The notes beneath the pieces were generated by a model that saw nothing but the letters and a program-made list of their open reading frames with translations, ran no database searches and was not told where the DNA came from. The position numbers and the translations under genes were made by a program. Below are positions 53,860 through 64,000 of a stretch of DNA of 64,000 nt, piece after piece. Source of the stretch: Bombyx mori (taxonomy: Eukaryota; Arthropoda; Insecta; Lepidoptera; Bombycidae); the NCBI RefSeq assembly GCF_030269925.1, contig NC_085116.1, positions 12,834,001 to 12,898,000 on the forward strand, given 5' to 3'. Position 1 is the first letter of the stretch, and each line of letters begins with the position of its first letter.

Positions 53860-54290
53860 CCATGTTATTCAGCACCCAACATTCAGAACCTTAGGTGAGC
53901 ATGGGCCTTAGTAAGGTTTTATATAGAATAAGTTTACCTTTCTTGAAAGAAATTTCGAACGAAAGTATCTTAGCGGGCCGAGTAGCAATTGTTAGGGACT
54001 TTTATTCTCCAGCTAAATTCTGAAGATTATTTGTTCTTAATCGGTTACTAAGGAATACAAATTCATTGCCACAAGCAAAGCTATGATTGCCAGTGATGGT
54101 TATTTGTGGTAGAGCTTCCTGGTCTTTTGAAATTTTCAGGTATTTTGTTTTGGCCATATTCATTTGGACACCAGCTTCGGTAGCCGATTTTTCAAGAAGA
54201 AGGTATGTTCACTCCATTGTTGGGACCATCCATTGTCGACAATGATCTTCCCCGATCGAGTCGAGGTCGTCCGTATACTTAAGAATTTAA
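53860..54290 (-). pseudogene. Reverse-transcriptase relic (LINE)
   Basis: Minus-strand fragments: KYTDDLDSIGEDHCRQW (a decayed F/YADD box), LEKSATEAGVQMNMAKTKYL, KISKDQEALPQITITGN, then after stops LILYKTLLRPMLT and GSECWVLN. This is the order of RT palm motif C, the N..KTK. motif and the L.R..LTYG.E.W segment of LINE RTs. Stops and frame breaks make it dead. The exact clade is unclear. Confidence 0.7.
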
Positions 54291-55106
54291 CAAATTTAAT
54301 CTGATACCCCAGTCTATAATCTATTTAGAAGAACACAATATGGAATTTTGAACATCTGTAATCTGTGAACAGAAATGTGACGGAACATTAAATGTTTACA
54401 TCCGTTCACCCTTAAAAGCATTAATAGGCAAATTAAGGTTTATCAATTTAATGGTTGGGCTCATTTAAGCTTCTGTTTGTCCCTCTTTATGGGCCAGCGT
54501 CAGGACAAATCCACAGAATTCTGTATTATACATACTTGCGTAAACTCAGGCACGTGCGTGTACATTCGTGTGTAGAACTGACGCAAAACAGAAGGGTCAC
54601 AGGAAGGATGAGAAACGTTTCAGTGCATCGTAGCATAAGCAACTTGTATTATTTCTTAAGTTTCAATTTAATAAAATAACGAAATGTCATTTATACGCGT
54701 TTTTCTTGACACAGTGCAAAATAGTGAACTACGTCTATGGAAGTCGTTCCAAAAAACAAAAAAAAACTGGTATGTTGGTGATTACTGGTATGAACACACT
54801 AAGAATTTCGCATAAGAATTGGTTTTCTCATTACAAATAACACTTCACCATAGGGAATGAAATGTAATTAAATTTTAGCGAACAGTATCCACGCTTTTCG
54901 AGGAAGATTTATGGTAAAATTCACGTTACATCTCGTATTTTCACTGATTGAAAAAAATTTGATGGAAATGATAATGTATTTGTGCTTAATGTAGTACGAG
55001 TATAATAATGCTACATTTGGATAGTTACTATTTGATGTTTGGGCTTCGTCAATTATTTTAAGTTCTTTTGCGAGTCATATAACATTCATGCGTTCATTTA
55101 TGCACT
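54291..55106. other. Intergenic, no gene seen
   Basis: No recognisable feature. Confidence 0.4.
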
Positions 55107-55708
55107 GCGGCTTTTGAGTTTCTCGCCGGATCTTCTCAGTGGGTCGCGTTTCCGATCCGGTGGTAGATTCTGCGAAGCACGGCTCTTGTTAGGGTTCGTG
55201 TTAATAACATCGTCAAGTTTGAGCCCCGTGAGCTCACCTACTAACCCGGCCACGCTAACATGGTGTTTCTAGACCAGGGGTGGCCAGCCGGTAGATCGCG
55301 ATCGACCGGTCGACCGTGGCTATTAGTTCAGTCGATCGTGGCAAGGCAAAAATATAGATACATAGAACTGACTGCGCCACATAATCACTAATCATCATCA
55401 TGCACGCATCATCTTCATCTTGTATCATTTGTTAATGACCATTACGTCACATCGTTTATGCTCTCTTCTACACAATAGTTCTCTTTTATTATATAATTTC
55501 AGGTTTATTTTATTATAATACATTTAGTAAAAGAAAATATACTACCTACTTATTTGTATACTACTTGTTGTGGTTGAACTACATTGTTTCATTAAATTTC
55601 GAGAAATGTCATTGGTAGATCGTAGAGTTTCATCAGTAGACAGTAGATATTGGTTCGAATCAAGTTGGCCACCCCTGCTCTAGACCATCAACTTAGGTAG
55701 GAACAAAA
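55107..55708 (+). mobile_element. GC-rich retroposon split by a hAT-like MITE
   Basis: 55107-55274 (GAGTTTCTCGCCGGATCTTC, GGGTCGCGTTTCCGATCCGG, TGAGCCCCGTGAGCTCACCT) and 55679-55708 (AGACCATCAACTTAGGTAGG, A-tail) are one + strand copy interrupted by 55275-55677. Confidence 0.85.
55275..55677. mobile_element. hAT-like MITE
   Basis: Terminal inverted repeats CAGGGGTGGCCAGC and (inverted) CAGGGGTGGCCAAC, with flanking direct repeats TCTAGACC on each side (about 8 bp, the hAT hallmark). The left interior holds the palindrome-rich GTAGATCGCGATCGACCGG. It has no transposase. Confidence 0.87.
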
Positions 55709-55929
55709 AAATAGAAGAGCTGTTGCATAACACAATATAAAAAAGGCACGGGAAAAAAGGACAGTGGAAGCGACACACGCTCTACCGGTAATTGCAAATT
55801 TCTTTTCACTTTGTTGATTTTATTACACAACAAAGGTCATTCGTGAATAAATATTGAAATGATGATTCAAAACACAACACAGTCGTATCACTCAGTGTGT
55901 ACTTTACGTGTGTACAGTTTGTACCTTTA

Positions 55930-56168
55930 CTGGTGGTAGGACGTCTTGAGTCCGCGCGGGTGGGTACCACCACCCTGCCTATTTCTGCCGTGAAGCAGTA
56001 ATACGTTTCGGTTTGAAGGGTGGGGCAGCCGTTGTAACTATACTTGAGACCTTAGAACATATATCTCAAGGTGGGTGGCGCATTTACGTTGTGGATGTCT
56101 ATGGGCTCCAGTAATCACTTAACACCCGGTGGGCTGTGAGCTCGTCCACCCATCTAAGCTACAAAAAA
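55930..56168 (+). repeat. Bm1 SINE, 5'-truncated
   Basis: ACTGGTGGTAGGACGTCTTG to CACCCATCTAAGCTACAAAA. Good conservation, with a 3-bp loss near the start. Confidence 0.9.
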
Positions 56169-56800
56169 TAAGAAACTTGAATTTGTTGACTCATCTTCTA
56201 CCAATTCTTTTCGATGTTGACCATCTGTATTTCACATCTGTGATTTCACTAATCTGTGTAACGCATTCGCACACACGCACGCACACCTCGACGCACGTTA
56301 TCTCTGAATTTCGATGACCGACAAAACAATCCCTGCCGCTTTCTACATTTGCATATTCCGAACTGAGACAATCAAATGGGGGGAGATATTTGGGTCATTT
56401 GATGAAAATAATTATTTCACTGGTTACCTTACCTTTAAATAGGTTTGTATTGTAGATTCATGTCTTATTCATTTGATCTTGTGACTGAGACCACTATACC
56501 CAGTTCGATCGATAGTGACTATGAAAGATACATTTGATGTTCCGGGTCTTCGTGTACTTGTTTCTATTTCATTTGTATTTCTCATGCTACATGACAAAAT
56601 TCTATGTTAAGGTCCTTTTATATATACCTATATGTACACATGATTATTTTATATCCAGTTCGAATTTCGTATGTGTTTTACCATCGAAAGCAGAGGCCAA
56701 TCTGGTGGTAATTGGTTGATGTCATTTACGGCCATCAGGAATCGGCTAATCTAGAAAGCGGCTTAGTCAATTTTGACGGGAGCTAGATGGTGTTGTCAGA
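56169..56800. other. Intergenic, no gene seen
   Basis: No recognisable feature. Confidence 0.4.
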
Positions 56801-56802
56801 AT

Positions 56803-57185
56803 TATAATAATAATAATAATAATGTTTTTATTGAAAGTAACCATGACTCATATAAATTGTTAATAAGACTTAGACCTATGTTAGTAGTTATATTTACATC
56901 ACAATGAATTACTGTCGTAACATCCCATGGGAGATGACACCACAGCGACCCATGTATACACAGTCCAGCCTGCTTGCGATCATGCTCAGGATACTGTTGG
57001 AGCTGGCCCTCACTCTGCTTATCAGAGATGCACACCTCTTACGCATGGTAGCGTAAAAACAATCTATGTGCGCGTCTGCAAACATCCCTGATGCGCTACA
57101 AAAGCGGGGCAGCACCACCAGCATCCTAAACGCGTTATTATATTGAACACGGAGAGCGTTGTACGATCTTTGAGTATATCCAGCC
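56803..57185 (-). pseudogene. LINE relic: reverse-transcriptase C-terminus with microsatellite tail
   Basis: Minus strand from about 57124 encodes MLVVLPRFCSASGMFADAHI, DCFYATMRKRCASLISRVRA and SSNSILSMIASRLDCVY. This matches the C-terminal region (R.L..LP..CSAS.MFA....DCF.A..R...ASL..R...S.NS.L) of an insect LINE that I place near the CR1/L2/Jockey group. It ends in an (ATT)n tail at 56803-56823, the usual 3' end for such elements. Confidence 0.8.
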
Positions 57186-60100
57186 CATATATATTAGCAT
57201 ACTTTTAATTAAGTAAAATAATTAGGGTTCCGCACAAACAAATTAAGAGCCAATTGCTATTCAAATAGAGAAGTAATATAAGGAACAGAAAAATATACAG
57301 CAAAGGGTGACGAGGCTTAGCTCACCAATAAAAAGTAAGATGGAATATAATGAAGGTGAAATAGACTATACCAATTTTATCAATTCGGTAGTTTCATTAA
57401 AACTGGCGCTACCAAAATTAAATAATATCACACAAAATCGAAACACAAGCTTGAAAAACCGCTTTGCATTATCTGGGATGCTTCAATGTTACATTTATAA
57501 TAAATAGTATGTTACTAATCTGTAGTCGTAATGTTGTAATGTTTATTTTTTTAAAGTTGGCACAGGAAATCGTACAACGGGGCCTGTTAAAGTGATTGAT
57601 ACCATCTAGTTTTTATGCAACATCCTGTTAATGTTCTGTAGGTAGGTACACGAACATTCAATTAATTATGAATCAAACGGGAATACATTTTAATGTTTCT
57701 GTCAAACAATTATGAACTTTAAAGTTTTTATAAAGTTTAAAACTAGTTTTAATTTTGTTCATTTTCATCAAGATTAAAACCATAAGAGCAATTTTAATAC
57801 TATTATAAGTTTCCGCCTAGAACTTTATTCTCTTGGAATACACTTTATATGGCGTGATCACCCGTACTCTACAATACCATGGCGAAAGAGATAGATGGGG
57901 GCGTAGTCTTATACATCTGATCTAATACATTAATAAATTCCGACGTAACTATCTCCCGGAAAGTCAAATATACTGGTTTGCGGCTCAAAAACCTTCCTTA
58001 AAAGGAAGATCCCAGAGTCTGGTATTCTACCTCCTGGTAGCACCGCAAGCTTCGTAATAACGAGCAATACGAAAACGAGAGAGAATTTTAAATACTTACA
58101 GAAGTTGAGGGAATCAGCCCATCATAAAGGTTAAAGTAGACAAAAACAAACAAACTAGTTAGGCTGCAAACTGTTGCGAGCTAGATGTCCAGGAACATTC
58201 GAGAAGCGGTAAAAAACAACAATTTCAATCGACACACATGACAGCAAGTCATTGGAACGAACACTGTTCCTGTCATTGTCTACGCCACAATACCGTGAAA
58301 AGTCTTGTGCGAGCCGTGAGTCGACAACATTGGTTCCCACGGTAGAAATAAGGGGAAAATTACAGGAAAATGGTAATGTATAAGAAACTAGTGTTAGGTC
58401 GAGCACGCAGTCACGGAACATTCATTTAAAAAAGTTTACGATTAACTGGTTTTGATTTTATTTAATACTGAATGGCCCATTTTATCCGACCAAATAAGAC
58501 TTCTGTGTGTATTTTCATTTTTATTGCACAGATGAGTGAAAGAGCTTACGCTATCCGAAAAGCATGACTGTTACAGAAGAAATGCCTGTACCTATGGGTA
58601 CCCTTTTTTTGATTAGAGATGAAGAGATAGCTTGCTCAAGATCTTTAGGCTTCGCGACGTATGTGGGCGAGCATGGGCTCAGCTAGCAAGGGGATTTGCG
58701 TTAGCGTTAGCTCTCTCAACGACAGTGGCATCTACTTCTGGATCATGAGTACGGTGACCTGTGTTAGGGCTGCTCTAGCGTTAAGACTAGAAGCATCCAA
58801 TAGCACGGGAAGTCAATAGGAGAGTCCCTCTGTACATGTCTAGGGCGTCGAGTTAAAGACAATCGGTATTGACGATATGAACGAAATAACATTGACGTCG
58901 ACAATGCGAAAGGTATTGAGCAGTCTAAAGTCATGTACCAAAACAATTTCAATACATTGAAAAACTTTAAAACGTATTCTGTTGCAAATAAATTTGTGTA
59001 CAAACCAAATTGTGTTTTGTATTTAAATTAAAACAAGGGAAGGTCTGTTTCGATTTCAATATAAATTTGTTTTCAATGAAGCGTTGTTCTGGTTTCATTT
59101 GGAAAATTGAATTATTACTTACATGTTCCATATTTTTTATATATCCTTTCTATGTGCTTGGTATAAATACACATGTACATGCCATAGTAAAGTGTAGAAC
59201 AAGCAACTTCCATGATTTCTTATAGCATTTCGTCAGTTCATTCTTATATCAAATTTTTTGATTTTTTTTTTTTTTTTTTATTATATTCATTCTTTTGAGG
59301 GTTTGGTTATTGTATTCTTGTGTTCTTGGAATCCGGCAAACAGCTGATTTTTTAATCACTCTTGTAGCCCGTATTTGCCGTTGCTTATGGACATCAGCAA
59401 AACCAGGGCATCGGTTTAAGCGTTCATTAACTAACACTTACAAATCACTAACCAGGAAGTGTATTAAATATAAAAAAACACATATTTTTTGTACAAGTTT
59501 AAATTAATTATAATTTATTCAGAAAATCGTAACTTACGCCTTACTTAATGATTCCGAAAAAAGTTATATTTAGGCATGTCCAAAAATAAAACAAGGTAGC
59601 AAAACTTTATAAATAAAGTAAAAAAATTTGCGTTTTCATTGCGTCATTACATTTAAATTCAATTGGGTGAGCATGAATAGCGTAGAACCATTTGTCTCTC
59701 TAAAGTTTATTAAAGATACTAACTTGTGCAGTCACGATAAGACTTATTTTAGTTAAACCAAAATGTTCCCTATTGTGTGCCTAAATGATGATTTTATTTC
59801 TTTACTTGAACTAGAACGTATAACCTTCTATTTAAAGGCTGTTTTTGCATGTTTCTACTTAACAAGACAAAAATATAAGTGTAAAGCGTTACAACCAAGA
59901 CAGTGCAGTAGTTATTTTAGACTTTATAGTCATTTTTATAGCTTTAGGTGGGTGTACAATTTCACAGCCCACCTGACATTAATATGCCATCGACGCCCAT
60001 AGACACCAATCACAACGAGAATGCTACTAACCTTTTCAGACATACGATCAATTGTGATGGATAACGATTGTCCCATGCTTCAAAGTAAAAACAAGATTCC

Positions 60101-60638
60101 TCCGCGGCAGAAATAGGAGTGATATCTCCGGTGTGGGCTTACTGTACCCTTCATTATCAACACGTGACAGTTGAGGGTCACAGTATTCTAGTACACACCA
60201 GTTCTCCAGTGAGTTTTTTGTCACCTTCACAAAGAGATGGGGTGGGGCAATTGTAAGGCCACAGAGTTTATAACCGATTCCACAAAGCTTAAGATTTCCA
60301 TGTTTTCCGACGTTACTTTGGCTCGTTTATTGTTAGAATAGGAGACCTTTGCAGTGTTATTGAGATTGCCCGGGGACTTTGGGACTGGGATAAGCGCATT
60401 GCTTCCGAGTTTCCTGAATCAAATAGTAAATGGATATGTTTGCGATTTGATTAAGTTCGCGGGTAAAGATTTTATTTACAGAATCCTTCATTATTATTGA
60501 TAATAACAATAAAATCAAAAAATATACGCTGAGCAAAATAAGTTTTCATTATAATTTTAGTCGTTTCTTAACAAAACATTATGTACACTTACATATGTGT
60601 ATGAGTAGTACCTAATGTTAACTTAGTATGCCACAGTA
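57186..60638. other. Long intergenic stretch with old SINE relics
   Basis: No gene seen. 58515-58600 and 59945-60135 are heavily decayed minus-strand Bm1 relics (the latter with AGCCCACCTGACATTAA, GCCCATAGACACCAATCACA, GCGGCAGAAATAGG). 58640-58725 is a possible GC-rich retroposon remnant. There is a T-run at 59263-59279. Confidence 0.45.
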
Positions 60639-60960
60639 TACCGCGGAGACCGACGTCGTTGGTCGTCGACTATCGCCTCGACGACCCGTCGGTCGGGCGT
60701 CCTCGGGGTGGCGCCGCGTGTCTGGTTGTAGTGTTGACCGCGGGAACCCCCCTACTCTGAACGGGTTCTGACCCCGGACGGAGATCGGACGTCGGGTGTA
60801 AGAGTGCAGGGGAGTCGTTTAGTGGGTGGGCCCTAAAATCCTTGGGCCCGCGATCTGCTCTCAACACCTGCAGATCGTTGAGTCTCACATACCCCGCGCG
60901 CCCCCTAGGCGCGGGGACCTCGTAGGAGGTTCGGCCCCCGGCCAGAAAAAAAAAAAAAAA
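60639..60960 (+). mobile_element. GC-rich LINE-like retroposon with 14-bp target duplication
   Basis: AGTATGCCACAGTA at 60625-60638 and at 60961-60974 are identical. The element ends in a run of 17 A. It contains GGTTCTGACCCCGGACGGAG, ATCGGACGTCGGGTG and CCCCGCGCGCCCCCTAGGCG. A 5'-truncated retroposition product; the GC content far exceeds the flanks. Probably a LINE 3' end (BMC1 is a guess). Confidence 0.93.
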
Positions 60961-61039
60961 AGTATGCCACAGTAGAATTAACGTTTGATTGTAGCTTTAA
61001 AAGCAAATAGAAGGATAATTCTATTAATTATAATCACTA

Positions 61040-61501
61040 CATAGCATAACACAAAGTCACTTTCTCTGTCCCTATATCTGTCTGTCCATATGTATGATTA
61101 AATCTTTAAAACTACACTGGTGGTAGGACCTCTTGTGAGTCCGCGCGGGTAGGTACAACCACCCCGCCTATTTCCGCCGTGAAGCAGTAATGCGTTTCGG
61201 TTCGAAGGGTGGGGTAGCCGTTGTAACTATACTGAGACCTTAGAACTTATATCTCGAGGTGGGTGGCGCATTTACGTTGTAGATGTCTATGGGCTCCAGT
61301 AACCACTTAACACCAGGTGGGCTGTGAGTTCGTCCATCCATCTAAGCAAAAAAAAAAACTACGCAACGGATTTTGATGCGTTTTTTTTTAATAGATAGAG
61401 TGATTGAAGAGGAAGGTTTATATGTATAATAACATCCATTAAATAGTGGAGAAATCAATAATAAATTAAAGCTTCCGAAGCGAAGCGAGAGCGAGTCGCT
61501 A
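61040..61501 (+). mobile_element. Helitron-like element split by Bm1
   Basis: 61053-61115 (TCTCTGTCCCTATATCTGTC, TGATTAAATCTTTAAAACTAC) and 61363-61501 (GCAACGGATTTTGATGCG, AAGCTTCCGAAGCGAAGCGA, GAGTCGCTAGC) read as one element once the Bm1 at 61116-61354 is removed. Confidence 0.65.
61116..61354 (+). repeat. Bm1 SINE, 5'-truncated
   Basis: ACTGGTGGTAGGACCTCTTG to A-tail. ACTAC (preceded by A's) repeats on both sides as a short target duplication inside the Helitron-like element. Confidence 0.9.
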
Positions 61502-61513
61502 GCATATTATATA

Positions 61514-61559
61514 TGTCGTGGATAACGACTTTTAGTTGTCGTAGATAACGACTTTTAGT
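61514..61559. repeat. Two 23-bp tandem repeats
   Basis: TGTCGT(G/A)GATAACGACTTTTAGT twice in a row. Each unit contains the imperfect palindrome GTCGT..ACGAC. Confidence 0.9.
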
Positions 61560-61860
61560 AATATTAAGACGGTGGTTTTGATTATTATTTTAAATGATGA
61601 AATGTTGTTTTGATAAATATCACAAAACGAAGGGTAGACTCCGTAACGCCACAGTATAAAATGGCAGTACGTGGACAGAGTCGTGGCATTCCGTGTCAGA
61701 CAGTCATTCCGTCCATCTCAGTCAGTCGGTCTGTCGGTATGTGCAACGAAACTGTCGGTTTATCCTGTCATTGTGAAAGTTGTGTGTGTTGAGTTTCAAT
61801 AATTATTATTCGAAAGGTTTTATTGACTTTTTATAAACTGAGTTCAACCAAATACGAGTG
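61560..61860 (+). mobile_element. Candidate LTR/promoter region of a gypsy-type element
   Basis: Contains a TATA-like CAGTATAAAATGGCAGTACG followed about 40 bp later by TCAGACAGTCATTCC, as in an LTR promoter. It precedes retroelement-like coding fragments. The LTR ends are not certain and no second LTR copy was found in the window. Confidence 0.35.
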
Positions 61861-61909
61861 ATGACGGAACCTACCGCTCAGCCATCCCTGGCGTGCTCCG
61901 ACATCAGAA

Positions 61910-62221
61910 GTGGGATCAGGACTCTACTCTCACTGGCGTGACGTGTTTGAACATGTTCGAAGTACAGCAAAAAAACATGATGCAGATCAGAATACTAGTA
62001 ATGGTACGCCACAAGAGCGTGAATGCAGCATACGTAAGTCTTGTAATAACGTCTCTGTTACCTTGATGGAAGATCTGAGCCACGAAGAAATCATCACATC
62101 TTACGTTCTGGCTCATGTTGCCCAGTTTGACTGTCGACTTCATCACATGGCATTTACTAGCGGAAATACAACACGTAACAAGCTATTGCAAGAAATTAAG
62201 GCAAGTGCAAATCTCAAGTGA
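61910..62221 (+). CDS. Uncharacterised retroelement-associated frame
   Basis: About 103 codons open to TGA, including MEDLSHEEIITSYVLAHVAQ and FTSGNTTRNKLLQEIKASAN. I do not recognise a domain. Its place between an LTR-like promoter region and a gypsy integrase tail suggests a remnant of a gag-like region, but a chance frame is possible. Confidence 0.3.
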   Translation: MGSGLYSHWRDVFEHVRSTAKKHDADQNTSNGTPQERECSIRKSCNNVSVTLMEDLSHEEIITSYVLAHVAQFDCRLHHMAFTSGNTTRNKLLQEIKASANLK

Positions 62222-62480
62222 AACTTCGATCGCAATAATGGATCTGTCATGACGAGTGGGTAGTTCCGACAAGAATTATTTTAAGCCGCTGAGTTCTGCT
62301 AGAGTTACATGGCACTAGTGCAGTAAACCAGGACATGAGACTGTGAATTGTCGCTGAAATTTTAGAATCTACTAGATTCAATACCAATAACACTACACGT
62401 TCAATGACTTCGGGCTCCAGCAAGCAAGCAAACAAGAATGCAAAACAAGTTTCCGTGGGGAAGAAAAATTGACACATCTG

Positions 62481-63257
62481 AAGTCGTCGTGACCTGTAAG
62501 ATAAGACGTCCGGTGCGTTCGTGTCTGGCGATGCGGCGGTGTTCGAGTCCCGCTGACGGATGCAGATTTTTCCGGTGAAGTGCGTGCTTATGCGTGCTTG
62601 ACAAGTGTTCGCGGTTGGCTTCCGCAGTATGGGAGTAACATCGTGTAGGAGAGGTGGAACCCGTAAAATTGTAGTTTGCGTGGCGGCTGGTAAGATTTGT
62701 TGCGGTAAGAAGTTTGCATGGTGGTAAAATGTCTTGTGAGTCTGCACAGGTAGCCGGAGGTGAGACTTCCGCGGTCGCGGCCCACCCAGTCCGCGAGAAC
62801 CGGGCAGATCGCCTCGACGGTACGGAGGCCGGCCGACGGGTCCGCCAAACGACGAGACCACGCCTCCAGCACGGACTGCCGAGATTGGAGCCTCCGCGCT
62901 CCGGCTGCACTTGCGCTAGGGCACGCCGCCTCGTAGGAGACTGTGAGGTATCCTTGAATAACTATGACTGCGATCGCGCGCTGCCGGCGTCACAGCGCGG
63001 CGACGTTCTCGTGGGTAAGGACGTGGCACCAGACGGGTGCTCCATATAGTGCCATCGACCGCACGGGTACCATCACCCTGCCTATTTCTGCCGTGAAGCA
63101 GTGGTGTATTTCGGTTTGAAGGGTGGGGCAGCGGTTGTAACTATACTGAGACATTAGAACTTCTATCTCAAGGTGTGTGGTGCGTTTACGCTGTGGATGT
63201 CTATGGGTTCCAGTAACCACTTAACACAAGGTGGGTTGTGAGCTTGTCCACACATTA
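62481..63257 (+). repeat. Bm1 SINE carrying an internal insertion
   Basis: 62481-62752 gives the tRNA-like head (AAGTCGTCGTGACCTGTAAG, box B GTGTTCGAGTCCC), the linker and the first part of the body. 63057-63257 gives the rest (GTACCATCACCCTGCC to AGCTTGTCCACACAT). Both parts are diverged. The GC-rich segment between is foreign to Bm1. Confidence 0.8.
62753..63056 (-). mobile_element. R1-clade LINE fragment inside Bm1
   Basis: Minus-strand frames read MALYGAPVWCHVLTHENVAA, then a RRQRAIAVIVIQGYLTVSYE-like segment, and LEAWSRRLADPSAGLRTVEA, ICPVLADWVGRDRGSLT. These correspond to the YGAPVWA motif and the W..R......G..T...RP.L..WV.R.HG segment downstream of the RT domain in R1-clade LINEs, with an internal deletion. 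CACAGGTA and CACGGGTA at the junctions may be target duplications. Confidence 0.65.
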
Positions 63258-63261
63258 AAAC

Positions 63262-63414
63262 GAAGAGCGTAATCAAACGAAATTAGATCCGAAGTTTAAA
63301 GGGCCGTTTAAAGTAGTTGAAGTATTGAATGGTGACCGTTACACATTGAAAGCTTTAAATTCAAAACGTACTTACAAATACCCACATGATAGGCTAAGAA
63401 AAATGCCAGCATGA
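63262..63414 (+). pseudogene. Gypsy-type pol C-terminus (integrase tail)
   Basis: The frame TKLDPKFKGPFKVVEVLNGD, RYTLKALNSKRTYKYPHDRL, RKMPA and TGA is typical of the C-terminal end of Ty3/gypsy integrase (KL.P.F.GP..V..VL..DRY........R....H.DRLR). No catalytic core is present upstream, so this is a deletion remnant. Confidence 0.8.
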
Positions 63415-64000
63415 CACATACCAGTCGAGGTTGATGTAAATGATGATGATGAAGAGCAAGCTTAAATTGTGGTGAAAACTCGAGTAAGGATAGTCTATCG
63501 GCCGTATTGTGTTCGACCGTACCAGTAGCTATTACGTAGTCGTAGCCCGGTAGAAATCGGTGTCTCTTGAGGCAACTCAAGTAGTCCGTGGGTGCGCGGT
63601 GCGCGTTTGGCTCTGGCGGAGGTCGGGGTCTGTAAAGACCATCGTGTGTAGTCAGCGGGTGATGCACACGGGCGATCCACGCGGTGGATGCGCATCATGA
63701 GGCAATTGCGATTGCTGGTCGGCTGGAGAGCCGTGGCGTTAGATATTTTTACTCGGAAGTTTTGTTTGATCTGAGTTCCTGTAAGCTATGCCTGATTTGT
63801 ACAGAGTAAATTTGAAGTTTGATGAACGACTGTGGTACGTGCTCTGGCTGCTGAATAGTGAACTTTGTATACCCTATTGTTTGATTTGGTTAAAATGGTA
63901 TTAAAACAGTTTAAAGCTTTGATGACTTTAAAGTTTCCGATAAGTCGTAAAGTGTAGTCAGGAGTGATCGAGCGGAACAAGTGTTCTCGTGGATGTTTTT
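63415..64000. other. Unassigned sequence at right edge
   Basis: GC-richer than the surroundings (TCCGTGGGTGCGCGGTGCGC). It probably includes the 3' part of the LTR element, but no repeat of the 61560-61860 region was found before the window ends. Confidence 0.3.

Noticed and set aside
62481..62560. tRNA-like sequence as a tRNA gene
   Set aside because: It is the head of a Bm1 SINE; the same head occurs at 12775-12840, 25250-25350 and 36814-36900 joined to the Bm1 body.
62247..62861. 204-codon minus-strand frame
   Set aside because: Runs across the Bm1 head and the captured LINE segment. Only the LINE part in another frame shows homology, so this frame is fortuitous.

Overview
The window is nuclear DNA from a lepidopteran insect, almost certainly a silkworm (Bombyx). 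The grounds are the many copies of a tRNA-headed, poly-A-tailed SINE that I recognise as Bm1, the protein sequence encoded by a kynurenine 3-monooxygenase gene, and the mix of RTE and R1-clade LINEs, Helitron-like elements and mariner. The assignment rests on recall; no search was run. Gene density is low and most of the 64 kb is decayed or nested transposable-element sequence.

Left part (1-9.8 kb): nine in-frame exons on the + strand (376-9626) encode all but the extreme N-terminus of kynurenine 3-monooxygenase (KMO), the ommochrome and tryptophan-pathway enzyme; the first exon lies off the left edge. The large intron after the fifth visible exon carries, on the opposite strand, an intact intronless ionotropic receptor (IR) gene (3575-5413). 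Its stop codon lies only 7 bp from the KMO splice donor, so its 3' UTR must run antisense through a KMO exon.

Middle (9.8-37.9 kb): no host gene was recognised. The stretch holds Bm1 copies, a second GC-rich retroposon family (several copies with clear target-site duplications), relics of RTE LINEs, an R1-clade LINE 3' end interrupted by an RTE fragment, Helitron-like elements, two or three tRNA-derived SINE families, a gypsy RNase H relic, and a perfect 23-bp hairpin.

37.9-42.1 kb: a minus-strand gene with a TATA box, a signal peptide and five in-phase exons resembles the N-terminal domain of the insect 26/29-kDa cysteine proteinase. Its last exon carries the papain-family His and Asn motifs. 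The exons that should carry the propeptide and catalytic Cys are absent; that interval holds a 5'-truncated mariner and Bm1 debris, so the gene looks broken here.

Right part (42-64 kb): an apparently full-length RTE-clade LINE (45.3-48.7 kb) with one 1046-codon endonuclease/reverse transcriptase frame, flanked by a MITE and a Helitron; then relics of further LINEs, a hAT-like MITE nested in a retroposon, a GC-rich retroposon with a 14-bp target duplication, a Helitron split by Bm1, and a deleted gypsy-type LTR element whose interior holds a Bm1 copy that in turn holds a piece of R1-clade LINE.

The host genes share no obvious pathway. The points most worth a second look are the IR/KMO antisense arrangement, the protease that has lost its catalytic-Cys exons, the intact RTE frame, and several nested insertions.
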